Shown: piece after piece, positions 21,809 through 31,010 of the stretch
How the letters are laid out: each line of letters begins with the position of its first letter
Position numbering within the stretch: the stretch's first letter is position 1
Assembly (NCBI GenBank): GCA_035578175.1
Contig: JAQMRL010000016.1
Location: forward strand, 1,365,501 to 1,429,500
Source of the DNA: Catonia carolina
Lineage: Eukaryota; Arthropoda; Insecta; Hemiptera; Achilidae
Reading direction: 5' to 3'
DNA: 64,000 nt
The notes under the pieces: model-generated
What the model was told of the DNA's origin: nothing
The model's input: the letters and a program-made list of their open reading frames with translations, nothing else
Databases searched by the model: none
Program-made: the position numbers and the translations under genes

Positions 21809-22696
21809 TTCTTCTTCTTCTTTTTTCTCTCTCCCCATGTGCCTTACAGCGTCGGGGTAGTCTCGGACAACTTCCTCCATTGTACTATATCCGCCGCCAA
21901 TCGTCTCATTTGCCCTAGGGCCATGCCTCTTTCCTCTCCCAATCTTCGTATGTGCTCATCATATGAGTATCGTGGACGTCCTCTTTTCCTACTCCCGCCA
22001 ACGATTACGTTTGCATACTGCTTGGCTTTCCTTTCGTCATCCATTCTTTGTATGTGACCCCACCATCCCAATTGTTTTCTATCTATTACTTCCTTCACAT
22101 CCTTCATTCCTATTTCCTCCCTGATTCTTTCACTTCTTACTCTATCTCTCAATGTCTTCCCAGCTGTCCTTCTATGGCACTTCATTGCAACTGCCCTGAT
22201 TCTGCTCATTTGTTGTTGCTTCAAGGGCCAGCTTTCTGCACCATACAGGACTATTGGTTCAATAATACTTTTATAGACCCTGTTTTTTACTGTGGCACCC
22301 ACTTCTTTTTTTCCAAAAATACAATTTCTGGTTGCATAGAAGGCCCGACTAGCTTTAGAGATTCTATTTCTTAGTTCATCATCTATTTTCCCATCGTCCC
22401 TTACTACTGTACCCAGATACTCATATGACCTCACCTGTTCCATTACCTGTCCTTCCACATCTATCCTAATTCTTTCACCTTCCAAGCCATTAACCACCAT
22501 CACTTTACTCTTATTGATATTCAGTGTCATGCCTTTCCTTTTAATCTCTTCATTCCATTCAATTACTGCAGTTTGAAGGTTTCTTTCAGAGTCAGCAATA
22601 AGAACTATGTCATCTGCAAGTAACAAAGCTTGAGCAAATATGGGCCTCAAGTTCCAACGTCCCACCATCATTCTGTCAGTTCTTCTTTTGCAGATT
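21809..22696 (-). pseudogene. RTE-type LINE, 5'-truncated, RT C-terminal half
   Basis: The minus-strand ORF ends at 21844 and is open for ~285 codons inside the insertion. It holds the catalytic LLLADDIVLIA, then NINKSKVMVV, VRSYEYLGTVV, IEPIVLYGAESWPL and GWWGHIQRMDD...RKRGRPRYSYDEHIR, the usual C-terminal part of insect endonuclease-reverse transcriptases of the RTE group. The 3' end carries a short GAA-rich tail (TTCTTCTTCTT on +). The insertion is flanked by an 11-bp target duplication GCTCTGAAAAC (21798-21808, 22697-22707). The ORF reads past 22696 into flanking DNA, so the annotated frame should stop there. It was dead on arrival (5' truncated), but its frame is still intact. Confidence 0.9.
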
Positions 22697-22720
22697 GCTC
22701 TGAAAACATATATGTATAAG

Positions 22721-23291
22721 TATAGGCATTTCATCTGGCGCATGGAGGCTTCGAATGAATCAGCTTGCATATACTACATCCACCCGTCCCTCACCTATTC
22801 TTATAGACTGGTCATAAAACTAATGTATATACATTTTTCTACATTTTATAGTGGCATTCTTTTATTGTAAATACAGTACAAAGCGAATGGGGAGTGATGT
22901 AATGTATTTATAATTAATCATCAGTTATTATTGTTATTATACAGTTATAGGCTTATATGTATGCAGAGTTTATTTACAAATTAAACTGGTTTTGACTGCA
23001 GGGACTCATCAACTACATACGTCTTAACTAACAAATGAAACGCACAGTGAATATTGTCATTCAGTGTTTAATCAATTGTCGTTCAGAACAATCATTACGG
23101 TTATACAGTGTCGAGGGGTTTTTTTATGTGTGCAGATCGAATTGTGTGTGTGTTAGATTATAGTTCTACCTATTTTGATTTGTTAATTTTTATGGTTAAA
23201 GTACAAATTTACCTAGTGTAGTGGTTATTATTTTGTCGTTTACTACTATAGTTGTTATGTTGTTAATGTACTATGGTACATTAAGCTTAAA
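22721..23291. other. Unassigned stretch upstream of transposase pseudogene
   Basis: Possibly the 5' part of the transposon that encodes the pseudogene starting at 23292. TACAGTACAAAGCGAATGG near 22872 resembles the TA-CAGTACG end of the element at 28336, but no matching right end was found. No ORF of note. Confidence 0.3.
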
Positions 23292-23399
23292 ATGTCTAAA
23301 ATCGGAGGGAGTAAAGTTCTGCATAGCGAACCTCGAGAGAAAATTGCTAATGTGTTTAGGTTTATGACCGAGCAAGCAAAGCACGGTGTTTTTACTATA

Positions 23400-24721
23400 C
23401 GAGGGGGTACCCAAAAGTATCCGGAATAGCTCTGCTGTGGGCGGAGCTTGTGCAGTACAAATTCCCGCCACTAGGCTGCTTGTAGCGCTACTCATTGCCA
23501 GTTCAATGCCATTTTGTTCGTTGATCTAGCTTGTTCTGTTCTCGTGCAGTGATTGTTCTCGCTAGTACTGTTTTGTGCTCGTGTCGTTTTTCATGATGGC
23601 AAGTTTTAATAAACAACGTGCGGCTGTGAAATTTTGCTTCTTGCTCAGTAAAAACGCCGCGGAAACATTTGTAATGTTGAACACAGCTTACAAAGACGAC
23701 GCTATTGGAAAAACCCAAGTGTGCGAGTGGTTTTTGCGCTTTAAAAATGGTGACATGTCGATTGAGAACAAACCTCGTTCTAGACGACCGTCGACTTCCC
23801 GAACAGACGAAAATGTTGTGAAAGTTAAAGAAATTGTACGAACAGACGGACGACAGACCATTGACCAAATATCACAGGTTAGTGGGTTATCTTGGAGCTC
23901 AGTCCAACGCATTTTAACAGAAGACTTGACAATGAAAAGAGTCGCTGCCAAGTTTGTGCCTCGGGTTCTGACAGACACTCAAAAGGAACGTCAAATTGAA
24001 ACGTGTAGTGATTTGAAACAACAGCTTGAAACTGATCCAGATTTCATGTCAAAGATCATTACGGGTGACGAGTCTTGGTGCTATGGGTACGACCCAGAAA
24101 CCAAACAACAATCCAGTCAATGGAAGACTTCATTATCACCCCGACCAAAAAAAAGTCGTCAAGTCAGATCGAACATCAAAACAATGCTGATTTGTTTTTT
24201 TGATGTGAGGGGAATTGTCCATTCAGAGTTCGTTCCACCAGGCCAGACGGTAAATCAAGCTTTTTATCTTGAAGTGTTAAGAAGACTACGAAACAGCATT
24301 CGTCGTAAAAGACCTAATTTGTGGCAGACAGGTGATTGGTTTTTCCACCACGACAACGCGCCTGCACACACGGCAATCTCGGTTACCCAGTTTTTGGCGA
24401 AAAACGGCATGGTTTTGCTACCACACGCACCGTACTCACCCGATCTGGCTCCGTGTGCTTTTTCTTGTTCCCACGCATGAAAAGGGGCATGAAAGGTCTC
24501 CGATTTAACAACGTTGATGATGTCAAGAAAAAAACGACGGATGAGCTGGCAGCCATCACTGAAGAGGAGTACAAAAAATGTTTTGATCAGTGGAAGCACC
24601 GGTGGGACAAATGTATTAGTTGTAATGGAGAGTATTTTGAAGGGGATAAGGTTCTTTTGTAAAAAAATTAAAAATAAATAGTTTTAAAAAATAATTCCGG
24701 TTTCTTTTGGGTACCCCCTCG
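23400..24721 (+). mobile_element. mariner transposon, 1322 bp
   Basis: Terminal inverted repeats CGAGGGGGTACCCAAAAG at both ends, followed by short further similarity (CCGGAAT), flanked by TA duplications at 23398-23399 and 24722-24723. Length, TA target and internal transposase are all those of the mariner family. It interrupts an older transposase gene in frame. The ends look intact, so it could in principle be mobilised by a related active enzyme. Confidence 0.96.
23593..24662 (+). pseudogene. mariner transposase with single-base deletion at third catalytic Asp
   Basis: The start chosen is ATG 23593 (MMASFNKQRAAVKFCFLL). N-terminal helix-turn-helix regions are followed by the mariner catalytic domain: first Asp in TGDESW (codon 24067, residue ~159), second in HHDNAPAH (24352, ~254), then YSPDLAPC. 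The third Asp codon, expected 35 codons after the second (DD34D), has lost one base between 24457 and 24458, giving a frameshift. The remaining ~65 codons (FPRMKRGMKGLRF... to the TAA at 24662) are open in the next frame. Otherwise the gene is uninterrupted, so it is a young inactive copy. The WVPHEL-like motif is replaced by FVPRVL. Confidence 0.93.
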
Positions 24722-24966
24722 TAGATGTTAAGAAAATTATCGAACGCGTTAGTGCAGCAACTAGTGTGTCAAAACGTTCAATTGCGCAAATAAAAAATAA
24801 ACATCGAAAGTAATATTAGAAGTATTGTCACTGTCTTTTACAACACCCAAAAAACATTCGGTACGGGCCAAACCTGTTTCAGGTTTGGATGATTTTGACA
24901 GGAGTGTTTTCGGTCAAAAAATAAATAATTTTTACACAGACAAAGGTGGGAAATGCTTACTAACAA

Positions 24967-25306
24967 TAAATAAATTATTAACAATCAATTAATAATTTAA
25001 AATAGTATTAAAGACTATTAATAATCAATTAAAAAATTAAGTAGCGCTGTTTCAGAACTGTTACCGAAATTTTGTTAAAGTATAAACAATATTCTTAGAA
25101 ATAGCTTCATAAATTATAATTGGTTCTATATGAATGTTATTGTGTAAATGTACGCTTTATAGAAAACTGTGTCATGCATTTTGTTTTGAAGTGGATATTT
25201 TTGATACACCTTATAGTATTATAGGCTGAACTCTCTGCAAGCCAGATGAGACGCCTATAGCTATAACATCGATGGTGCCTACAACAGTGCAGAATAGTTG
25301 GAGGTG
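24967..25306. other. AT-rich unassigned stretch
   Basis: Follows the transposase remnant, with TTAATAATCAATTAA-type short palindromic AT runs. The part near 25270-25306 is next to HEL sequence. No gene seen. Confidence 0.35.
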
Positions 25307-25345
25307 CCTAGCAACAAGTGCCTACATTATCACATAAATAGTCCA

Positions 25346-26769
25346 TCTACTGTAAGAGTATTTAGCGCGAGGCAAGCACCTATACGTTGTAAATGAAAGT
25401 TTTACACTAGTTGGCGCGCGCGTATCATCTACCTCTCCGCTGGACAATTATCTTGCACCAAGTTCCACCATAAAAATATCTACATCCGCTAAAATAAACA
25501 TTATCCTTTAAGTGTTTTCGATTATACCATTCTGATGATTACTTGTAATTACTGTAGTTTCAAAAATACATTAATCATTTTAAACATTACATTGAACAAA
25601 ACAATTTTTTTTTTCTTCTTCACTTCCAAGGATTAGGTTTCTTGAACCTGTTCCGGTAGCCATCTGTTCCTAAATCGTCCTATATCTCTTCTTCCTGTAG
25701 GTTTGTAGTTTCTGGCGGCTTTTGGTATTCTCTCGCCTGGCATGCGACTCAAATGGCTGCACCATCTGCTCCTGTTCTGCTTGATTTTGTCTAGCAACGG
25801 TAAAGCATTCAGTGTTTCTCTAATCTCTTCATTTCGTAGCCTATCTCTTCGGCTGCATCCATATACACTTCGTAAGAATCTCATTTCTGCAACAATTTTT
25901 TTCTACTTTTTAATGTTTACCGCTTTTATGTTTCAAAAACTTAACATATTCACTATCACGCATGTTAATAAAACAGTGCTTACAAAATTTTTCAACTGCA
26001 GTCTACAAAGAAAATCGAAGCGAACCGATACAATACCAAAAGATAACTGATGAACTAAAAATGAGTTAAACACGGGCAAGTGCCAACAGTTGTATTAAAC
26101 TAGTCACAGACATTAATTATTTTAATGATATGAAATAAACAATCTGAAATGATAAACAACGAATCACTGGAATTGTTTACTCTCCTGTTATAGCCTAATT
26201 CAAGTTTCCTGATGGCAACTCCAGAATCAATAGCCTACTTGGACAGACTGGATGTCTGTATATAGACTTAAGCATGTTTTTATAATTACGTACTGTATGT
26301 ACATATTTTTCATGTTTTTTTTAATGACTATTTGTTTCCCAAACAATCATTAATGTTATTTCCCATCCGTATAGACAGAGGGTCATATTTGATCCCAATA
26401 TATAACAATTATCATGCTGATTTTTAAATGTCTTGAAAAGCCATATGCTAAATAAATAATAATAACCTACTTATCATAAATAATAATGTAATAATAGAAA
26501 ATAATGTAACGAGAAATAACAATTTAAGAGTAGCAATAGGAAAAGTTTAGTTATTAATTTCATAATTTTAATTAAACTAATGTTCGATTTATAAAACATT
26601 TTCTAACTAATGAATTGAACGTGTTTTTATTATATATTAAGGTTAGAGCGAATCAGTGTTGTGTGGAAGTTTGTTTTTTGATCATGCTGTGCGTATTTTT
26701 AATTAATGCACATGCTCACTTGTATTGCTGGTTGCCTACGTCGGAGTACTCTTAGCGTAGACAGACTCT
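25346..26769. mobile_element. DNA-transposon-like insertion with inverted ends
   Basis: Compared with the related HEL copies, ~1.42 kb is inserted in ATCACATA|GATCAT. The two ends are imperfect inverted repeats sharing TCTAC..TAAGAGTA (left AGTCCATCTACTGTAAGAGT; right, reverse-complemented, AGTCTGTCTACGCTAAGAGT). A TA duplication is compatible but not certain because of local TA richness. An RTE fragment lies inside. No transposase frame is recognised, so the superfamily is unknown. Confidence 0.55.
25633..25884 (-). pseudogene. RTE-like LINE 3' fragment
   Basis: An 83-codon frame (MRFLRSVYGCSRRDRLRNEE...) with the C-terminal RTE pattern: LPLLDKIKQNRSRWCSHLSRM, then a basic Pro-rich segment and a Trp near the end (FRNRWLPEQ). 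It represents only the last part of the RT ORF, lying inside the 25346-26769 insertion. It belongs to a different RTE subfamily from 21809-22696. Confidence 0.75.
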
Positions 26770-26845
26770 AGATCATTAAACATGTCGTAAATGATTCGAT
26801 TTTTTTAAAAAAATCAAAAGAGCTGTTTTTGAGAAATCATAAAAA

Positions 26846-27619
26846 TCTGGTGTGAAACACTCACACAACTTCCTCTTGCCAATGCAAATATTTAACAATA
26901 TAATCTAACATAAGTAATAAAACATTAAAAATAAAAAACTAACCTCAAAAACATAACCTTATTTTTAATCATGAGTGAAAGACGCAAAATGAAAATCGAA
27001 ATCAGTTTGGCTTAAAAATACGGAAAATCACTCTTTCACGCTAAACTAGGCTCTGTAGTGAAAAATGCTTTAAATAAAAGTTGTAGATCATTTTATTTCT
27101 TATAAAATTTATTATATACTCTTTTGTCGTAAAATGCATTCTAAGACCAAAATCCTACAAGAAATCGATTTTTCACACGTTTTCGTGAGAAAAAAATCAG
27201 AAAATCGCTAATTACTACTAAAGTAAGCGTTATACAAAAAAATGTTTGAAATAAAAGTTGTAGAATTTTAAATTCTCTACAACTTTTATTATATACATTT
27301 TTGCGCTAAATTGCATATTAAAGCCCTAATCTTAAAAAAACTATATTTTTACGTGAAAACAGCCTCACCCAGAATTTCAGCAAACATGGCGCCTACCCTA
27401 TCTTGTAGAGAATAAAAAATTGAGTAAACCAGGCGATTTAAAAAAAAATCTTAGTACCAGTTTTTGAGAAAATCGCAAAAAAGTGAAAAATTACACGAAT
27501 AAACTACTACTTCCGGTTGACCGATTTTGATGAAAATGTTCGTGTCGGGTCCGGTAGTGGTATGTAACTTAAGTTTCAAGTTTTAAGTTCGTAGGATGTT
27601 CCGTTCTTGAGATATTCTG

Positions 27620-27660
<41 letters not shown>

Positions 27661-27792
27661 CAATCGCTAAAAATATGTTTTTTGGGTTCAGGGGGTCTGA
27701 AAACGTATAGATCCGGTGAAAACTCGATTTCTTAAAATCGACATGAAAACAATACTTTCCTTCCTATATGTTCATATAGGCAAGAGAAAGTA
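26846..27792 (-). mobile_element. HEL repeat, antisense, complete and young-looking, nested
   Basis: Complete from TCTGGTGTGAAACACTCAC to GGCAAGAGAAAGTA, with a (CA)n tract at 27622-27658 and both internal repeats. It sits inside an older HEL copy whose uninterrupted form reads CACAAAAAAGTGATAAATG. After insertion, A-runs flank both ends and no other duplication is seen, so it went into an A/T run without a visible target duplication. It provides the best definition of the element's ends. Confidence 0.9.
27622..27658. repeat. (CA)n microsatellite inside HEL
   Basis: A pure CA run of ~17 units at the position where every HEL copy has a CA/TG tract of differing length (e.g. ~25 TG units at 28563-28614, 4-6 in others). 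Confidence 0.95.
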
Positions 27793-28086
27793 AAAAGTGA
27801 TAAATGGCATGAATATATGAATACTTCCCCTTAAGCGATTTTTATGAAAATGTTTGTGTCGGGTCCTCCAGTAGTACTTAACTTACGTTTTAATTTGGTA
27901 CAATGTTCCGTTCTTGACATATTTTTTTCACACACATGAAGACCAATCGCTAAATAAAAACATGTTTTATCGGTTCAGGGGCTCTGAAAACATTTATATA
28001 TATGGTGAAAACTTGTTTTTTTTTTTCAAAAATCAACATGGAATGATACATTCCTTCCTATATATTCATATAGGCAAGAAAAAGTG

Positions 28087-28335
28087 AGTCATAAATCATA
28101 GTTCATTACTATATGACATGATTGCTTATTTTATTTGATACCGGCGTGGGTCATTTTTTGTTATGTTTAAGGCAAAATGATACATTTGTTTTTAACCCCA
28201 TATTTATAGTATGTGACAAAGTTTCAGAGGGAAAATAAAAGTACTGTACCAAATACTAGTGCTTGTATAGTATAGGCCGTGTACTGGCAACAATTAAACA
28301 ATTATTCTAATGTATCGTCAGAATGACTGAAATTA
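28087..28335 (+). repeat. Upstream flank of zinc-finger unit 2, first part
   Basis: Matches 8029-8200 and 46217-46430 (GTTATGTTTAAGGCAAAATGATACA, AGTACTGTACCAAATACTAG). It is interrupted at GAAATTA|CTTATG by the 28336-30280 transposon. Confidence 0.7.
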
Positions 28336-28428
28336 CAGTACGTTTGGCGAAACGGTAGCTATGGCTGTGCACGCTGGAGCACGTACAAGTGTAGCGCAGT
28401 GCGTAGAGATGTTTCTGTACTTACATTA

Positions 28429-28559
28429 TTACTTTCTCTTGCCTATATGATTATAGAAAGGAAAGTATTGTTTTCATGTCGATTTTAAGAAATCGAGTTT
28501 TCACCGGATCTATACGTTTTCAGACCGCCTGAATCCAAAAAACATGTTTTTAGCGATTG

Positions 28560-28616
<57 letters not shown>

Positions 28617-29391
28617 CAGAATATCTCAAGAACGGAACATCGTACGAACTTGAAACTTGAAACTTAAGTTACATACCACTACCGGACCCGACACGAACAT
28701 TTTCATCAAAATCGGTCAACCGGAAATAGTAGTTTATTCGTATAATTTTTCACTTTTTTGCGATTTTCTCAAAAACTAGTCCTACGATTTTTTTTAAAAT
28801 CAACTGGTTTACTACATTTTTTATGCTCTACAAGATAGGGTAGGCGCCATGTTTGCTGAAATTCTGCTTGAGGCTGTTTTTACGTAAAACCATTTTCTTT
28901 TTAAGATTGCGGCTTTAATATGCATTTTAGCGCAAAACGTTATATAATAAAAGTTGTAGAGAATGTAAAATTCTACAACTTTTATTTCAAACATTTTTTT
29001 GTATAACGCTTAGTTTAGCGGTAATTTGCGATTTTCTGTTTTTTTTCTCACGAAAACGTGAGAAAAATCGATTTTTTTAACATTTCGGTCTTAGTATGCA
29101 TTTTACGACAAAAGTGTATATAATTAAATTTATAGAAAATTAAAAGATCTACAACTTTTGTTTAGAGCATTTTTCTCTACAGAGCCTAGTTTAGAGAGAA
29201 AGAGTGATTTTCCGTATTTCTAAGCCAAACTGAGGTTGATTTTCATTTTGCATCATTCACTCATGATTAAAATAAGGTTATGTTTTTGAGGTTAGTTTTT
29301 GTTTATTTCTAATATTTTATTATTAATGTTAGGTTTATTGTTTATTATTTGCATTGGCAAGAGAAAGTTGTGTGAGTGTTTCACACCAGAT
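28429..29391 (+). mobile_element. HEL repeat, sense, complete, inside DNA transposon
   Basis: TTACTTTCTCTTGCC at the left end, (TG)n at 28563-28614, internal repeats starting near 28904 and 29079, and GGCAAGAGAAAGTTGTGTGAGTGTTTCACACCAGA on the right. It inserted in CATTAT|TTTTGATAAT without a visible target duplication. Confidence 0.9.
28563..28614. repeat. (TG)n microsatellite inside HEL
   Basis: An uninterrupted TG run of about 25 units, the longest in the window. Confidence 0.95.
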
Positions 29392-29521
29392 TTTTGATAA
29401 TACAGTACATACACGTACAATACATCTACATTTATTATTGCCCATATCATAGTATTTTACTACCTAAATATAAATCGCCTTACTTTGTGATTAATACATT
29501 TATCGTGCAAATATATAATAG

Positions 29522-29824
29522 TTATTTACAGTCAATTTTCAATTTCAAAATCAATGGTTTTTTAAATGTTGCTTTAATTTTAGCGAAAGTAGGCAACATT
29601 TTTTCACTTTGGTAAAATTTATGTACTACACGCCCAACAAAACACTTATTAAAGTCGTCTACCTCAGTGACTGGGCTCTTCCTCTTAACTGGAGTTCGAA
29701 ATGACGCCTCGCTTTTACCAGAAATAATTTTGTATTCTTTGCGGATGTTTTTAAGTATAGCCACAGAAACTCCACAAGCTGCCGCTGTTCTGTTATCACA
29801 CTGATGAACAGACAATAAATGCAT
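29522..29824 (-). pseudogene. Transposase N-terminal fragment of the TA-flanked element
   Basis: A 100-codon frame. After CDNRTAAACGVSVAILKNIRK (helix-turn-helix-like) comes FRTPVKRKSPVTEVDDFNK, then VVHKFYQSEKMLPTFAKIKA. The TP-KRK-DDF-FY-PT order is that of the N-terminal region of IS630-like (DDE_3) transposases in insects, as I recall the family. No catalytic domain follows within the element, so it is an internally deleted, non-autonomous copy. Related to the remnant at 23292-24966. Confidence 0.65.
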
Positions 29825-30280
29825 CTGATTGTTTGTAATGTTCCGATTCTTTTCTCATAAAGTCATTTACATTTGAAATAATTTTTTGCCCCTAACTATG
29901 TAGTTTTTTTTTACCAAGTTTGGAACTAACAGCTTGTGTTTCCATATTTTTTTATAACTACGGCACTCACTTTTACAACAACTAACTGTCAAACAGAAAA
30001 CAAAATGAAACACGGCAACCCAAAACGTTTAGTATAAATGCTAAAAGAAAGAAGTGAAACAATGATTTGCATGGTTTCTTTACGAATTCAAACACAGACT
30101 AATTATTTATCAGAACCATGTTCAGCGCACCCATTAAAAAGTTACGTGACAGAACATGTGAAACAGTAAACAAGAGGTTAATCGGTGATTAATTGTTTTG
30201 AATACACCCGGTGGACAACATTGCCCCCGTGATCGTCCTCTCAGTCAAAGGTCATAGCTATCATTCCAACAAAAGAACTG

Positions 30281-31010
30281 TACTTATGTAAAGTGTTTTG
30301 TTTATTCCTAAAGTGTGTATGTTGCAATCTGTCCCAATGAGATGAGAATGATGTGTTTGATGTATAAAGGAGGTGTAGTCTTGCACTGACTCAGGCCAAT
30401 TATTCCTGCGAGGGTATGGTTAATTGAACCCCAAACATCAAAGTACACCGGTAACCACTGTCTAGTATTGAAATGCGCATAAAAGTAAAACTACCTTGAC
30501 TAGGATTTGAACTAGGAACGTACGTCTCCTTAAATAGCTGTGTGTTCAGGTGAGTTGCAGTGACGACTTTACCTCTAGACTAACCTGGTGGATACTTAGG
30601 TAAGGTGTGTGCATCTGAAAAGTAAAATGACTATAGATGATGGGTGAGGGACGGACGGACGGGGAGTGGAGGTCAGTTGCTCTTCTGTAAGGGCCACAAG
30701 CCAGTAACCGGCCTCTACCATCGGAAGTGACTGTACGTGATGGGCTGGGGGTGTGGTGTAGTGGAGCCAGTGCAGCCTGTTCCTGCCACCAGCCACAATT
30801 CAAATAACACAAGATCATGCCAAACAATTAAAAAAACAAACGTGATATTTTCTAGCGTTCATTTAAAAAAGTGTGAAACCATCACACAACTTTCTCTTGC
30901 CAATTTAGATAATTAACAATATAACGTATGTTTATTACGTATACGTGATGCGTGGCAGTGCCACAGGTGTTTCTGTCATTAAATATAATAAAATGTGTTG
31001 TTGTTTTCAG
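30281..31010 (+). repeat. Upstream flank of zinc-finger unit 2, second part
   Basis: Continues the flank after the transposon. It contains the SINE orthologous to 8225-8520 (here ~30315-30600, minus strand), a HEL 3' tip at 30866-30938 and the TTGTTGTTTTCAG acceptor-like site right before the ATG. A short insertion CCTGTTCCTGCCACCAG near 30778 is absent from the other units. Confidence 0.7.

Larger units (their letters stand above)
20283..22720 (-). mobile_element. Old antisense HEL copy split by hAT and RTE insertions
   Basis: HEL sequence is present at 20283-20518, 21510-21808 and briefly after 22697. It lacks the 3' tip (begins CTTATTTTCTTGCAAAATAAG). Its counterpart at 45650-46216 is uninterrupted and gives the empty sites for the hAT-like element (20519-21509) and the RTE copy (21809-22696). 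Confidence 0.75.
23292..24966 (+). pseudogene. Transposase N-terminal remnant split by mariner
   Basis: The ATG at 23292 opens a frame (MSKIGGSKVLHSEPREK...) that reaches the TA at 23398-23399. It resumes in frame at 24724 after the mariner (DVKKIIERVSAATSVSKRSI), then stops and shifts. A later frame has FTTPKKHSVRAKPVSGLDDF followed by INNFYTDKGGK. The order (helix-turn-helix-like segment, TP-basic linker, DDFD, NNFY) resembles the N-terminal region at 29522-29824 and of IS630/DDE_3-like insect transposases. The catalytic domain is absent. The family assignment is by resemblance only. Confidence 0.6.
25307..28086 (-). mobile_element. Old antisense HEL half-copy carrying two insertions
   Basis: HEL pieces lie at 25307-25345, ~26770-26845 and 27793-28086. 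Between them sit a ~1.4-kb inverted-repeat-ended insertion and a younger complete HEL copy. The uninterrupted counterparts at 21518-21808 and 45890-46216 give the empty sites. It ends CATATAGGCAAGAAAAAGTG, after which zinc-finger unit 2 begins. Confidence 0.75.
28336..30280. mobile_element. TA-flanked DNA transposon (Tc1/mariner superfamily-like), 1945 bp
   Basis: The ends are imperfect inverted repeats: CAGTACGTTTGGCGAAACGG then TAGCTATG on the left, CAGTTCTTTTGTTGGAATGA then TAGCTATG on the right (reverse-complemented). They are flanked by TA at 28334-28335 and 30281-30282. The uninserted site GAAATTACTTATG is preserved at ~8200 in unit 1. TA duplication and CAGT-type ends suggest the IS630/Tc1/mariner group. 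It carries a minus-strand transposase fragment and a nested HEL copy. Confidence 0.85.

Noticed and set aside
22697..22770. N-terminal extension of the RTE ORF beyond 22696
   Set aside because: The target duplication places the element's truncated 5' end at 22696; the extra codons are flanking DNA.
23503..24599. Antisense ORFs of 60-120 codons across the mariner
   Set aside because: Shadows of the plus-strand transposase frame.
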